Made by a program: the position numbers and the translations under genes. Below are positions 26,691-35,606 of a DNA stretch of 60,504 bases, piece by piece. Every line of letters starts with the position of its first letter. The stretch's first letter is position 1. The notes beneath the pieces were generated by a model that had not been told where the DNA came from, searched no databases, and saw only the letters and a list, made by a program, of their open reading frames with translations. The DNA lies in contig NZ_BLLI01000005.1 of NCBI RefSeq assembly GCF_011170085.1, positions 1 through 60,504 on the forward strand, written 5' to 3'. Source of the stretch: Pseudolactococcus hodotermopsidis. Its GTDB lineage: Bacteria > Bacillota > Bacilli > Lactobacillales > Streptococcaceae.

Positions 26691-26769
26691 AACTTTCTAG
26701 GAAAGTTTGCGACTTCGTCGCACCGCTTTCAGCATCATGTTTTTAAATATTGTTATTACAATTATAACA
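26691..26769 (-). promoter_or_regulatory. hom promoter and leader with two hairpins
   Basis: On the minus strand the extended -10 TGTTATAAT (26769-26761) gives a ~95-nt leader. The leader contains GCGAC-GAA-GTCGC (26721-26709), of the same form as the small hairpin of the repeat arrays, followed by AACTTTC-CTA-GAAAGTT (26707-26691). There is no T run after the second hairpin and no T-box sequence, so attenuation is not evident. The GAA-loop hairpin may be a solo relic of the repeat family. Confidence 0.5.
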
Positions 26770-26899
26770 GAATTTTCAGAACATTTCTATTGTCAGGCTT
26801 AGAAAGTTTTTATTATTTTTATCAGAATAATGCAACGATTAGCAATTTAGCGACTTTTCGTGTATAATTATATCAAAAGCAAACAAAGGATGTCAGCAA

Positions 26900-27637
26900 A
26901 TGAAGTTAATTTTAGAGAAAATCAATAAAAAATTCGCCGAAAAAACGCTCTTTACGGACGCATCATTTACATTTGAAACAGGCAAAATTTATGGTTTATT
27001 AGGTCGAAATGGTGCTGGAAAAACAACGCTTTTTAATTGTATTTCTAAAAATATGTCGCTTGACAGTGGGCAAATTGCGCTGACAGACGAAACAGGAGAA
27101 GCTCATCAAGACTATGATAACACGGAAATTGGCTTTATTTATACGCAACCAATTTTGCCTAATTTTATGACCGCGGTGGAATTTGTTCAATTTTTCATTG
27201 ACATCAACAGCACACGCCTTGTCACGCAAAAGACGGCGAGCGACTATCTGATTGCCGTTGGTATTCAAGAAATAGACCATAATAAATTACTCAAAGATTT
27301 TTCACATGGCATGAAAAATAAAGTTCAAATGTTAATCTCTGTCATAACCGAAACACCTGTTTTATTGCTTGATGAACCCTTGACAAGTTTTGATGTTATT
27401 GCTGCTCACGATATGAAAAAATTGATTTTATCTTTGAAAAAGGACACCGTTATCATCTTTTCAACGCACATTTTGCAACTAGCGCAAGATATGTGTGACG
27501 AAATCATCCTATTGCACAATGAAAAATTGACTGCTGTTAATCCTGAGATGATTCATGACAAGAACTTTGAGTCTGAAATCATTGAACTGTTAAGCGACAA
27601 TTATGGTGTTGCCGATAAGGAAACTGCTCATGAATAA
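26900..27637 (+). CDS. ABC transporter ATP-binding protein
   Basis: A 245-residue ATPase with Walker A GRNGAGKTT, Walker B VLLLDEPLTSFD and H-loop IFSTHIL. The signature motif is degenerate: FSHGMKNKVQM in place of LSGGQ..., a form seen in exporters of the lantibiotic-immunity/CcmA group. The ATG at 26900 follows AAAGGATG. Its stop overlaps the start of the membrane partner by 8 bp. The gene pair stands alone between divergent hom and convergent beta-glucosidase genes. The substrate is unknown. Confidence 0.88.
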   Translation: MKLILEKINKKFAEKTLFTDASFTFETGKIYGLLGRNGAGKTTLFNCISKNMSLDSGQIALTDETGEAHQDYDNTEIGFIYTQPILPNFMTAVEFVQFFIDINSTRLVTQKTASDYLIAVGIQEIDHNKLLKDFSHGMKNKVQMLISVITETPVLLLDEPLTSFDVIAAHDMKKLILSLKKDTVIIFSTHILQLAQDMCDEIILLHNEKLTAVNPEMIHDKNFESEIIELLSDNYGVADKETAHE

Positions 27638-29276
27638 TTTTATCAAACTCAACTGGTATTTTTTCCATTCTATCACTATCCATAAAGTTAATGGACTGAT
27701 TTATTTTGCCAAGAAACTCCCATTTCTTGGTCAACATATTTCAGATACAATTTATAAAGACAAAGTGATTAAAAACGTTTTCTCCGTTCTTGTTAGCATT
27801 TTTAGTTTTTTGACTAGAACACTTCTGAGTGCCTTGATAGTGGGCATTTTTGCAGTAGCTTTTTCGGTCTTGGACGGTTTGATTCACTCAGGCAGACCTA
27901 TGGGAATACTTGAGAAATCGCAGGCTCAAGCGGCCATTTTAGCCATGTTACTCATCACGGTTGTTTTGAAAAATAGCTTTAATCTTTTTTATGGGGCAAT
28001 TTCAGAAGATATACTCGACTTTATTACCTATTTTCAACTTTCATATGTCAAAACAGTTACAACTCTAAGTTTTTATAAAGAATTAAACAAACTATTTTTC
28101 TATCTCCTACCACTCTTTACCCTAGCTACTCTTGCCAAAGCACAGGCGTTAAACTGCCTTTTGACTTACATTGCCTTTCAACTTTTTTTCTTCACGCTAG
28201 CACAATTTTTATCACGGAAAACGATTCCAAGCAGACTCCCAAAATCTCTTAAACTTGGTCTGTTTAGCACTTTATGTCTCATTTTTATTGGTCTTTTCCT
28301 TGTTTTTTATCTATTCATTGGAACAGCTGTTCTCTTCTCTCTTCCCCTTGCTTTACTATTACTTGTTATGTCAGCTTTCTTTATACGTCAAATTCTTCTT
28401 TTCAAAGGCGAAAAAAACTATATTGAAACACTTGTTAGCTCGAGTTATCTCGCAGTTGATGAACGTGCTATTGTCAAGTTAGCCTTGAAAACTAAAGAGT
28501 TTAATGAGGGTATCGCCATGCAAAAAAAATTGACTTATAATGGTCAACAAAATTTTGGCAAAGGCACCAGCATGCTCAATAAACTGTTATTTTATCGCTA
28601 CAAAGATACTTTATATAAAGGGATTTACAAACGCCTTGCCTTATTTGGTCTCTTTTTGTTGCTCGTTATTGCAGCCGCTCTCATTTCTTTTGTCAATGGT
28701 AAACTTCTGTTCACGATAGATGAAAACGACTTATTAATTTTTTTTCCGGGTCTCTTTTTTCTCATGTATTGTATCGGCTATGGTAAAAAAATTGTTCAAA
28801 TGTGCTTTTTAAATTGTGATAGTGCCTTACTCTATTATCCATTTTACCGTAAATCACAGACGATTTTATCAGGTTTCAATGAACGTTTCAAGAAAACTTT
28901 CATGCTCAATGGTATTATCATTCTCTGTATTTTTGCAGATACTCTTATCCTTTGTCTCATTTTTGGCAACCATATTTCGCCCAATTTCTATCTGATTTTA
29001 ATACTCTTTTTAATCGCCTTGAACTTTCTCTTTTCATTCCATGAATTATTTGTTTATTACCTCTTACAACCTTATACCAGCGACTTAAACGTTGTCAATC
29101 CTGTTTATAGATTTATTTCATGGATTTTCTACATGATTTGTTATACGAGCTTGCAAATTCATCCAAAAGGTTATATTTTCCTTGCTATTTTGACGATTAT
29201 CAGTCTTCTTTACGTCAGTATCGGTTACCTCATCATCAAACGCTATGCCCCTAAAACCTTTAGATTCAAAATATGA
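27630..29276 (+). CDS. ABC transporter membrane protein (putative exporter)
   Basis: A 548-residue polytopic membrane protein with about 12 hydrophobic segments and no soluble domain. The ATG at 27630 lies inside the end of the ATPase gene (ATGAATAA), so translation is coupled; the frame is open 27 bp further upstream, but this start fits the overlap. The composition (rich in F, L, I, Y) is that of large two-gene ABC exporters found in lactic acid bacteria. No family motif identifies the substrate; peptide or drug export is a guess. Confidence 0.8.
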   Translation: MNNFIKLNWYFFHSITIHKVNGLIYFAKKLPFLGQHISDTIYKDKVIKNVFSVLVSIFSFLTRTLLSALIVGIFAVAFSVLDGLIHSGRPMGILEKSQAQAAILAMLLITVVLKNSFNLFYGAISEDILDFITYFQLSYVKTVTTLSFYKELNKLFFYLLPLFTLATLAKAQALNCLLTYIAFQLFFFTLAQFLSRKTIPSRLPKSLKLGLFSTLCLIFIGLFLVFYLFIGTAVLFSLPLALLLLVMSAFFIRQILLFKGEKNYIETLVSSSYLAVDERAIVKLALKTKEFNEGIAMQKKLTYNGQQNFGKGTSMLNKLLFYRYKDTLYKGIYKRLALFGLFLLLVIAAALISFVNGKLLFTIDENDLLIFFPGLFFLMYCIGYGKKIVQMCFLNCDSALLYYPFYRKSQTILSGFNERFKKTFMLNGIIILCIFADTLILCLIFGNHISPNFYLILILFLIALNFLFSFHELFVYYLLQPYTSDLNVVNPVYRFISWIFYMICYTSLQIHPKGYIFLAILTIISLLYVSIGYLIIKRYAPKTFRFKI

Positions 29277-29282
29277 AAAATA

Positions 29283-29318
29283 ATAAAGTCCAATTTCAAC
29301 CCTGAAACTGGACTTTAT
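29283..29318. terminator. Bidirectional terminator between the ABC transporter and beta-glucosidase genes
   Basis: ATAAAGTCCA and TGGACTTTAT pair perfectly, with TTTCA/TGAAA extending the stem inside. It lies between two convergent genes and can serve both, though its T tracts are short. Confidence 0.8.
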
Positions 29319-29334
29319 CTATAGTTATAATCAA

Positions 29335-31725
29335 TTACTTAGACTTTCCAAATAACCCTTTAACAGCTTGAACAGGCTTGTGATTCAGCAAATCAAGCAT
29401 GGCAGTTAAGCGTTTAGGTGTCACAACGCCTTCGCTCATCATCGCAAGCCCACGCAAGGGTGTTTCCATAAGCGAAGCCTCAAACATCTTACGCCAACCA
29501 TCGTCCTCCTCTTCTTTGGTACCCCCAGCCGTCAATGTCGCTTCTTGCTTGTTGCGCGCAACCTTGGCAATCGCTTTGCCGATAAGCGTGTGTTGAATAT
29601 CACCAAGCGTTGAGTTGGCATGATAAGGCTGAGTTGGTAACTCTTGCGGTAACTCATTACCATAGATTTTGGCAAACTCTTCGTCAGAAATACTGAAAAT
29701 ACCTGTCTCGTCAATGGCACTTGCAATATTTTGATAAACAGCATTAACAGTTTGTGAAGGCTCAATACCCTGAATTTGAATTTCCCCACTTGCTTTTATA
29801 TCACGGCTTGAAGCTGCGATTTGGACTGTATAAGTCCCCGTTTCAGTTACCCAGTCAGCTTTTTCAACATCATAATAAGCAAAAGTCCGATCATCGTATG
29901 AAAAATTGACGACTTTTTTCTCACCTGGATTGAGCGTAATTTTGTCGAATCCTTTGAGTTCGTGGGCGGGTCTTGGGCGTTTACTATCAGCTGGTGCTGC
30001 AATATAAAGCTGAACAATTTCAGCGCCTGTCATCTTGCCAACATTTTCAATCGTAACTTTAGCACCTGTCTCTGTAATCTGAGCCTTGCTATAAATAAAG
30101 TCGGTATAAGTCAAGCCGTAACCAAAAGGATAGGCAACATCGCAAGCCACCGTATCATAGTAACGGTAGCCAACAAAAAGGCTTTCGCGATAAGTAACAA
30201 GACGTGAGTTGGTCGCAAAATAGCGATAAGAGGGCGTGTCCTCAAGTTTCAAAGGCCAAGTTTCAGCAAGTTTGCCAGACGGCGACTGAGCACCAGTCAG
30301 CAAATCAGCAGTCGCTTGTCCTCCCGCCTGACCACAGAGATAAGTCAGCAAAATACCTTTAACTTTGTCTGCCCAAGGCATGGCAACAGGCGAACCACAT
30401 TGCAAAACGACAATTGTTTGAGAATTAGCCTTAGCGGCAGTTTCAATCATATGATTATGCGAGTCAGGCATGGCAAGGGTTTCACGGTCAAATCCCTCAC
30501 TTTCATAATCATCAGTCAATCCCACAAAAACAAGGACAAGGTCGCATTCACTTGCCAAACGTGTCACTTTCTCTAAGTCTTTGCCACTCGCGTACTCTAG
30601 CGCATAACCCGCAGTCTTTAGCGCATCAAAAGCGTTATCAACCTTAAATGGATTGATTCGACTTGAACCTGCACCTTGATAACGTGGTTTTTTGGCAAAT
30701 TCGCCAATAATCGCAATTTTCTTATCTGCTGAGATAGGCAAAATTTGCGCTTCATTTTTTAATAAGACGGCTGATTCTCTAGCAATTTTGCAAGCAAGTT
30801 GGTGGTGTTTTTCCTTGCTAAATGTCGCTGCAAAATATTTATTTTTCTTAGCTTTAAGTGCGAGTTCGACCAAGCGAATGACACATTTATCCAAATCAGT
30901 TTCTGACAACTGACCAGTTTTAACAGCTTCCGCAACAATTTTATCCAAAAAATTACCAGAATTTGGCATTTCAAGGTCAAGTCCTGCCCTAACACCAATT
31001 ACACGGTCATTTACCGCTGACCAATCGCTGATAACAACACCATCAAAGCCCCACTCATCACGCAAAATTTCCGTCAACAAGCGATGACTTTCACTTGTAT
31101 AAATACCATTTAGCTTATTGTAACTAGACATGACTGTCCACGGTTGCGCATTTTTGACACATTTTTCAAAAGCCGAGAGATAAATTTCACGCAAAGCACG
31201 CTCATCAACAATCGAATCCGATACCATGCGCCACTTTTCCTGAGAATTTGCCGCAAAATGCTTGAGCGATACACCAATTCCCTTACTTTGCACACCTTTG
31301 ATATAAGCTGTACCAAGTTCGCCAGAAATATAAGGATCCTCGCTAAAATACTCAAAATTTCGCCCACAAAGCGGACTGCGTTTAATATTGATACCTGGTC
31401 CCAAAAGCACTGAAACTTGCTCAGCACGTGCCTCTTCGCCTAGCGCCACCCCCATTTCATAGAGCAATTCACGGTCAAATGCCCCTGCTGAAGTTACAGC
31501 AGGTGGGAAAGCCGTTGCCTTTTTACTCGCATTAATGCCAAGATTATCAGACTGATCCTCTTGCTTACGTAAACCATGCGGTCCATCCGTCATCATCAAA
31601 CTCGGTACGCCCAAACGCTTAATTTCCTTAGTCTGCCACGTATTTTCGCCACTTAGTAAACTTGTTTTTTCGCTCAATGTCATCTGAGCAACAAGGTCGA
31701 TTGCTTTTTGTTTAAAATCAGTCAT
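29335..31725 (-). CDS. Glycoside hydrolase family 3 beta-glucosidase
   Basis: A 796-residue intracellular GH3 enzyme that splits terminal beta-glucosides. The N-terminal barrel holds MMTDGPHGLRKQ, the substrate-binding LKHFAANSQE and the nucleophile Asp in GVVISDWSAVN. The alpha/beta domain follows from ~310 and a fibronectin III-like domain from ~570 (GAEIVQLYIAAP); the final ~110 residues form an extra helical tail. There is no signal peptide. Its ATG overlaps the stop of the upstream transporter gene by 1 bp (TAATG), so the pair imports and cleaves a glucoside or oligosaccharide. The exact sugar is unknown. Confidence 0.92.
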   Translation of the reverse strand: MTDFKQKAIDLVAQMTLSEKTSLLSGENTWQTKEIKRLGVPSLMMTDGPHGLRKQEDQSDNLGINASKKATAFPPAVTSAGAFDRELLYEMGVALGEEARAEQVSVLLGPGINIKRSPLCGRNFEYFSEDPYISGELGTAYIKGVQSKGIGVSLKHFAANSQEKWRMVSDSIVDERALREIYLSAFEKCVKNAQPWTVMSSYNKLNGIYTSESHRLLTEILRDEWGFDGVVISDWSAVNDRVIGVRAGLDLEMPNSGNFLDKIVAEAVKTGQLSETDLDKCVIRLVELALKAKKNKYFAATFSKEKHHQLACKIARESAVLLKNEAQILPISADKKIAIIGEFAKKPRYQGAGSSRINPFKVDNAFDALKTAGYALEYASGKDLEKVTRLASECDLVLVFVGLTDDYESEGFDRETLAMPDSHNHMIETAAKANSQTIVVLQCGSPVAMPWADKVKGILLTYLCGQAGGQATADLLTGAQSPSGKLAETWPLKLEDTPSYRYFATNSRLVTYRESLFVGYRYYDTVACDVAYPFGYGLTYTDFIYSKAQITETGAKVTIENVGKMTGAEIVQLYIAAPADSKRPRPAHELKGFDKITLNPGEKKVVNFSYDDRTFAYYDVEKADWVTETGTYTVQIAASSRDIKASGEIQIQGIEPSQTVNAVYQNIASAIDETGIFSISDEEFAKIYGNELPQELPTQPYHANSTLGDIQHTLIGKAIAKVARNKQEATLTAGGTKEEEDDGWRKMFEASLMETPLRGLAMMSEGVVTPKRLTAMLDLLNHKPVQAVKGLFGKSK

Positions 31726-33083
31726 TATAATTTACCTTTCAATAATTCTTCTGCTTGTTCACGTGGCATTTTTCCTGTATTGACAGCGGTCATAATCTTT
31801 ACCGTTTCATCACGCAATTTATATTTGGCAAGAACTGGTAAAGAAATCAGCATGCCAAAAGCTGGCACAAGCAGATAAATTGCCCACAAATTATCGTTAA
31901 AACCCGCATTTTGCACAGCCCCTTCACCAACAGTAAAATGAATCAGCCAAAGCATAAGAGCCGCTGCCGCTGTTGAAATTGCAGCAACAATTTTCGCTGC
32001 AAAAGTTTGAATCGCAAAAGAAATTCCTGGCGCTAAAATACCTGTTTTATAATGCCCATACTCAGCACAATCAGGCGTGAACATGAACATCAAAACACCA
32101 ACAAAACCACTTGGAATCGCACGCAAAAATGAGAAGATATAAAGCACCAACAAGTTATCATAGCCGATAAAATAAGCTGCGACATTGAAAGCCACACCAA
32201 TCGCTGATGACCAAAAAAAGACGTAAAATTTATCTATCTTCCGTGTTACAATAGGAATCGCAACAGCTGCCAAGATTGACGGTACAGCCGTTAATAATGC
32301 CAAAGTCGCCATAAGTCCCTCATTGCCTAAGTTATATCTAGCAACATACATATGGAGCATTGAAGCAACATTAAAACCACCTGATAAGATAAAAGCAATA
32401 TAAAATATCAAGAGATACTTGTTATTTTTAACAAAAGAAAACATCTGTCCAAAGCTAATATCAATCTCATCATCCTTGGCTTTCACGCGCTCCTTTGCCG
32501 TAAAACAAATCGGTGCCATAAAAATAAGCGCCGCAATTGACAAAACGAGCGCCGATGGCAACCAACCACCAATCGACTCACGTACCAAGGGTACGATAAC
32601 ATAGACCGCTAAAGTCGCAATCATGGCAAAAATTCGCCCAATTGAAATCAACTCCGTCCGCTCTTCTTGCTGATCCGTCATCGTCGTCACAAGTCCAAAA
32701 ATCGGCACATCACAGACTGTATAAGAAGTATCCCAAAGAATATAGCCGAGCGCTGCCCAAGTGATTTTCAGCCAAATCGGTACATCACTAGGAATAGCAA
32801 AAAGAAAAATCGTTGTAATCGGAATCGCTAAAAGCGACATTTTTATCCAAGGTAGAAATTTACCCGATTTGAACTTAATTTTATCAACCATTCCACCAAA
32901 AATCGCATCATTAACTGCATCCCATACCTTGACCAATAAAGTAATGACAGTTACGGCAAGAACAGGAATACCAACATCAGTAAAGTAAGTCAAAAGATAA
33001 GTCAGAAGCAAATAATAAAAGATATTTTGCCCCATAAAATAGAGTCCATAACTGAACTTTTCAATCGTCTTTGTTTGTTTCAT
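31725..33083 (-). CDS. GPH-family sugar:cation symporter
   Basis: A 452-residue, 12-segment transporter of the glycoside-pentoside-hexuronide family. The start MKQTKTIEKFSYGLYFMGQN, the conserved VWDAVNDAIFGGMVDKIKFKSG loop, and DRT-like contacts near RTELISIGRIFAM are typical. The ATG at 33083 has AAAGGGG upstream; the frame is open further, but that stretch covers the promoter and cre site. There is no PTS IIA-like tail, unlike LacS. Co-transcription with the GH3 gene suggests uptake of beta-glucosides or related oligosaccharides. Confidence 0.9.
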   Translation of the reverse strand: MKQTKTIEKFSYGLYFMGQNIFYYLLLTYLLTYFTDVGIPVLAVTVITLLVKVWDAVNDAIFGGMVDKIKFKSGKFLPWIKMSLLAIPITTIFLFAIPSDVPIWLKITWAALGYILWDTSYTVCDVPIFGLVTTMTDQQEERTELISIGRIFAMIATLAVYVIVPLVRESIGGWLPSALVLSIAALIFMAPICFTAKERVKAKDDEIDISFGQMFSFVKNNKYLLIFYIAFILSGGFNVASMLHMYVARYNLGNEGLMATLALLTAVPSILAAVAIPIVTRKIDKFYVFFWSSAIGVAFNVAAYFIGYDNLLVLYIFSFLRAIPSGFVGVLMFMFTPDCAEYGHYKTGILAPGISFAIQTFAAKIVAAISTAAAALMLWLIHFTVGEGAVQNAGFNDNLWAIYLLVPAFGMLISLPVLAKYKLRDETVKIMTAVNTGKMPREQAEELLKGKL

Positions 33084-33100
33084 AAAACCCCTTTTATATT

Positions 33101-33149
33101 TGTAAACGTTTCCTTTTGTTATTCTACCATATTTAGTAATGATACTCAA
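33101..33149 (-). promoter_or_regulatory. Promoter and cre site of the transporter/beta-glucosidase operon
   Basis: On the minus strand TTGAGT (33149-33144) and TAGAAT (33126-33121) are 17 bp apart. TGTAAACGTTTCCT (33101-33114, plus strand) matches the CcpA cre consensus TGWAARCGYTWWCW at 13 of 14 positions and lies just downstream of the -10 box, a position that gives repression by glucose. Confidence 0.8.
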
Positions 33150-33251
33150 CTCAAGTGACAGTTGATGAAAGATTAGCAGGAAGTTTTGTCTTTGTGCTTG
33201 AACGCCTCTACATATTTATGCTATACTTTTTATTGTAAAGAGGTTAAAGAT

Positions 33252-34061
33252 ATGACAAGTGAACAACTTTTTGAACTAATTTTAAAAACTGGACGAGAAA
33301 ATAATGAGATTTTGATGATTGGAAGCGAGGGGTCACGCAATAATCCGTCGATTACACCTGATATTTATCAAGATTTTGACATTACTTATTTTGTCGAAAA
33401 TGAGCGTTTTGCTGATTTTAAAAGTTTTAATCGTACAATGTTCGGCGAGATAATGATTGAACAGATTTTGCCTGAAAGCAATCGTTGGTGCTGGCTCATG
33501 CACTTTATGGACGATAATCGACTAGATTTAAAGATTCAGCCTATCTCTAGCGTATCAAATTATCTGTTGGCAGATACGCTCAACACAATTTTACTCGACA
33601 AAACTGGCAAATATTTGACTTTACCTGCTACTTCTGAGCGCAGTCATTTTATTAAACGCCCAAATCAACAAGAATTTGACGACACGATTAACGAGTTCTT
33701 TTGGCTGGCAACTTATGTGGTCAAAGGTATTTTACGTCATGAATTTTTATATGCGACATATTTTTTTGAGCAACATGTTCGCCTTGAATTTTATAAACTC
33801 TTAGCTTGGCACGTTGGGATTGAAACTGATTTTTCTATATCTCTTGGCAAAGCTAATAAAAAATTACTAGATTATTTTTCTGAACTCACACAAACTTACG
33901 ACTTGTCAAGTTTATCTAAGATTGCTTTCGCCCTGAAATTTTCAGTCAACTTAGTCATCAATATTTTACCAAACTTGAGTCAAAACTTGCAATTAACCTA
34001 TGAGTTTTCAGCTGTTGAAAAAACAACAGACTACATTTTCCGCAAACTAAAAAGCCTGTGA
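33252..34061 (+). CDS. Aminoglycoside 6-adenylyltransferase-like nucleotidyltransferase
   Basis: A 269-residue member of the AadE/ANT(6) family, which adenylylates streptomycin. The nucleotidyltransferase motif GSRNNP...DIYQDFDITYFV is close to the family GSR.NP...D.YQDYDITF.V, with both metal-binding Asp residues present; the C-terminal helical domain is also recognisable (WHVGIETDFSISLGKANKKL). The ATG at 33252 follows GAGG; an upstream in-frame GTG/ATG lacks a site. No mobile element flanks it, so it looks like a resident chromosomal gene, and activity on an aminoglycoside is unproven. Confidence 0.82.
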   Translation: MTSEQLFELILKTGRENNEILMIGSEGSRNNPSITPDIYQDFDITYFVENERFADFKSFNRTMFGEIMIEQILPESNRWCWLMHFMDDNRLDLKIQPISSVSNYLLADTLNTILLDKTGKYLTLPATSERSHFIKRPNQQEFDDTINEFFWLATYVVKGILRHEFLYATYFFEQHVRLEFYKLLAWHVGIETDFSISLGKANKKLLDYFSELTQTYDLSSLSKIAFALKFSVNLVINILPNLSQNLQLTYEFSAVEKTTDYIFRKLKSL

Positions 34062-34077
34062 TGGCTTTTACTTTTTT
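34049..34077. terminator. Terminator shared by the nucleotidyltransferase and VTT-domain genes
   Basis: AAAAGCC-TGTGAT-GGCTTTT followed by CTTTTTTC. The stop codon of the plus-strand gene (TGA, 34059-34061) lies in the loop, and the stop of the minus-strand gene (34068-34070) lies at the stem edge. Confidence 0.8.
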
Positions 34078-34757
34078 CGTCTTGATTTTGTAATTATCAA
34101 CCAAGCCGTCACAAGAATAGCCAAAATAACAATAAGTAAAATCAGAGCTGTCTTGAAATCGCCATTTGATACACGCTCGCCAAGCAGGCAATAAAGAAAA
34201 GTAGACGGTACAGCTACTGTCAGCACAGATAAAATAAATGTTCGATAAGTCATACCTCGATTTGAAAAAACAATCGGCAATATCAGATTCGGCACAATCG
34301 GAACCAGATAGACAACAAAAATTACTTGTCTTTCCGACTTTGCCTTATCAATCAAGCTGCCAATTTTATTAGAAGCCTTGCTAGACGACTTTTCATCAAA
34401 AAGGAATGACTGAATCTCACGACTGAACAAAAATAAAAGTGAATTACTGATGAAAATGCCGACAATGCTGACCGCTGCACCCAAAAAAGCCCCGTAACAA
34501 AGCCCCGATAAAATGCTAACGGAACTTGGCGGAAAACCTGGAATAAAAAACGCTACGACTTGTAAAGCAAGTAAAACAGGTAGCGCTTTAGCACCATATT
34601 TTTCGATGTAAGAGGTTATATCAGCCATATCCTTAGGATGTTTGAGGATTTGCTGAAGTATCGGATATAAATTAACCGCAAGCAAAGAAAGGATGCCAAC
34701 AAAGATAACGGATACGAGAGTTATAAATATGATTTTTGATTTTTTCTGATTTTTCAT
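34068..34757 (-). CDS. TVP38/TMEM64 (VTT-domain) family membrane protein
   Basis: A 229-residue membrane protein. The central VTT/SNARE-associated domain includes the family motif FIPGFPPSSVSILSGLCYGAFLGAAVS, a re-entrant hairpin with conserved glycines and prolines, and VYLVPIVPNLILPIVFS. DedA-superfamily proteins of this kind act in membrane lipid translocation and homeostasis. One N-terminal and about four further hydrophobic segments are present, with a basic C-terminus (SRRKK). It is convergent with the nucleotidyltransferase gene. The lipid handled is not known. Confidence 0.85.
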   Translation of the reverse strand: MKNQKKSKIIFITLVSVIFVGILSLLAVNLYPILQQILKHPKDMADITSYIEKYGAKALPVLLALQVVAFFIPGFPPSSVSILSGLCYGAFLGAAVSIVGIFISNSLLFLFSREIQSFLFDEKSSSKASNKIGSLIDKAKSERQVIFVVYLVPIVPNLILPIVFSNRGMTYRTFILSVLTVAVPSTFLYCLLGERVSNGDFKTALILLIVILAILVTAWLIITKSRRKK

Positions 34758-34798
34758 TACATATTATATTATACACTAAAAAACGACAATTGCCATTC

Positions 34799-35305
34799 TT
34801 ATTTTTCTCTCACAAAAGTCTTAACAATCTCAGCAATATACATATCATGATAATCATGCTCAGGATAGTAGTCGTCAACACTTTTATCAAGAAAATACTC
34901 AGGCAAAATAGGTGCTTGATACAACTTTTTCATGACAAAAACGATTTCAGCCTCCTCAAAACCGACTGTTTCCTCAAACGAAATCGGTGTTAAACCAGAT
35001 TTAGCGATTTTAGCCTCATCACGACCACTCGTTTGCCCTAGATAAGTCAATTCTTGACGGAAACCACGACCAAAAAAACTCAAGGTAAACGTATCATTAG
35101 CGTCCACAAAGTTTTTGGTATAGCGTTGGGGACGAATGTAAATCGTCGCCACATTGCGCTGCCACAAAAAACCGAAACCGCCCCAACTTGCGGTCATTGT
35201 ATTATGTTTATCAGCCGTTCCCGCTGTAATCAGCAACCATTCTTTGCCAATTTTTGTAAAGGGATTCATGTCTAATTTATTGCTATTGATTTCTTTAAAT
35301 GCCAT
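34799..35305 (-). CDS. Flavin reductase-like (FMN-binding split-barrel) protein
   Basis: A 168-residue protein of the flavin reductase-like family. KEWLLITAGTADKHNTMTASWGGFGFLW is the typical N-terminal FMN-binding stretch, followed by ATIYIRPQRYT and FTLSFFG. Such proteins reduce flavins or related substrates with NAD(P)H; many in lactic acid bacteria are uncharacterised. The ATG at 35305 is preceded by GGAAATAAAATAATA, with a usable GGA site. It stands alone, downstream of a pseudogene. Confidence 0.82.
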   Translation of the reverse strand: MAFKEINSNKLDMNPFTKIGKEWLLITAGTADKHNTMTASWGGFGFLWQRNVATIYIRPQRYTKNFVDANDTFTLSFFGRGFRQELTYLGQTSGRDEAKIAKSGLTPISFEETVGFEEAEIVFVMKKLYQAPILPEYFLDKSVDDYYPEHDYHDMYIAEIVKTFVREK

Positions 35306-35341
35306 TATTATTTTATTTCCTTTTCTAACAAATGCCCTGAC

Positions 35342-35557
35342 TTATTTTCGATTTTTAATCACAAGCAATTTTATATCTTCGGCTTTATTTTCAAATGTTC
35401 AAACAAATTTCAAAAATGTCCGATAATCGCGGTCAAACAACTTTTCTTCCAATATAAGCCACTATACCAGCTCATGTTCCCGTACTTGCGAAAACGAAAA
35501 GAACGTTTCATCACTTGATAAAATAGACTTTCCACTACCCGATATACCGATAATCAT
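35342..35557 (-). pseudogene. Dead P-loop NTPase (topology-modulation/adenylate-kinase-like) gene
   Basis: From ATG at 35557 the minus strand reads MIIGISGSGKSILSSDETFF, with a Walker A motif (GISGSGKS). The same frame then meets an in-frame TAG, continues WLILEEKLFDRDYRTFLKFV to a TGA, and continues TFENKAEDIKLLVIKNRK to the final TAA (35342-35344). The whole is only 71 codons plus stops, against ~170 for the family, so the middle is deleted as well. The ends fit small shikimate-kinase-like NTPases annotated as topology modulation proteins. This fills the ~300-bp gap between the flavin reductase and purN. Confidence 0.75.
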
Positions 35558-35606
35558 TGTTTTTCATACGACTATTGTTCAAATTGACAAAAGAGCCTTA
35601 CGACTC

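Noticed and set aside
26662-26769. T-box or threonine attenuator before hom
   Set aside because: No T-box sequence, no terminator after the hairpins; the 13-codon frame in the leader is not rich in Thr or Met.
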